From contig APFI01000236.1 of assembly GCA_000403945.1 (NCBI GenBank), positions 1 to 31,510 on the forward strand: a DNA stretch of 31,510 nt, given 5' to 3'. The translations under genes were made by a program, and so were the position numbers. The stretch is from Desulfovibrio sp. Dsv1. Lineage in GTDB: Bacteria > Desulfobacterota > Desulfovibrionia > Desulfovibrionales > Desulfovibrionaceae. A model generated the notes under the pieces. The model saw only the letters and a program-made list of their open reading frames with translations, did no database searches and had not been told where the DNA came from. Positions 31,488 through 31,510 of the stretch are shown here, piece after piece. Positions within the stretch are counted from its first letter, which is position 1. The number at the start of each line of letters is the position of its first letter.

Positions 31488-31510
31488 GGGAACGCGCGCC
31501 GCGCGTTCCC
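31488..31510 (+). terminator. Terminator hairpin at the window edge
   Basis: GGGAACGCG-cgccg-CGCGTTCCC is a perfect 9-bp stem ending at the last base of the window. Any T-tract would lie outside. Confidence 0.55.

Overview
The window is high-GC bacterial chromosome, packed with genes on both strands. The content points to a Gram-negative deltaproteobacterium, most likely Desulfovibrionaceae: an Mla outer-membrane lipid operon, a bacterial STT3/PglB-type oligosaccharyltransferase, short coupled operons, and candidate sigma-54 and sigma-28 promoters. No rRNA, tRNA or other decisive taxonomic marker is present, so the assignment is an inference.

Left part (1-11300). A partial Sua5/YrdC gene (-) and rlmH (+) begin back to back on one shared CATG. 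An STT3/PglB-like gene and rsmG follow on the minus strand. Across a structured 270-base divergent gap lies the plus-strand run fabD, argS, a SPOR-domain protein, mlaE, mlaF, mlaD, mlaC and mlaA. It joins fatty acid supply and aminoacylation to a cell-envelope block; mlaB is absent and mlaD has a good promoter of its own.

Middle (11300-15400). After an orphan OppD-type ATPase comes about 1.1 kb with no conventional gene. It carries a compact minus-strand unit: a large leader hairpin, two overlapping membrane microprotein ORFs (54 and 25 aa) and a strong terminator. Next is a chemotaxis receptor gene with a near-perfect sigma-28 promoter, broken by a single-base frameshift. Its sensory half looks AT-richer than its signalling half.

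Right-middle (15400-21060, minus strand). The branched-chain amino acid genes ilvB, ilvN and ilvC follow a small DUF465 gene. A separate upstream operon holds a hypothetical protein, a HAD phosphatase and YggT.

Right part (21200-31510, mostly plus strand). A coupled operon encodes a metallo-beta-lactamase-fold hydrolase, a flavodoxin-like reductase and a ComF protein. A periplasmic DUF4198-like protein, a decayed nitroreductase pseudogene (-) and a Tim44-like membrane protein follow. A hotdog thioesterase comes next, with a strong intrinsic terminator almost on its ribosome binding site, which suggests attenuation. The last block is an amino acid permease behind a canonical sigma-54 promoter with twin upstream repeats, a TauA/NMT1-type binding protein, and a membrane-anchored family-3 binding protein that resembles a receptor without an output domain. 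A terminator hairpin closes the window.

The best candidates for something undescribed are the microprotein unit (12716-13246), the leader and attenuator of the thioesterase (26338-26647), and the structured gap before fabD.
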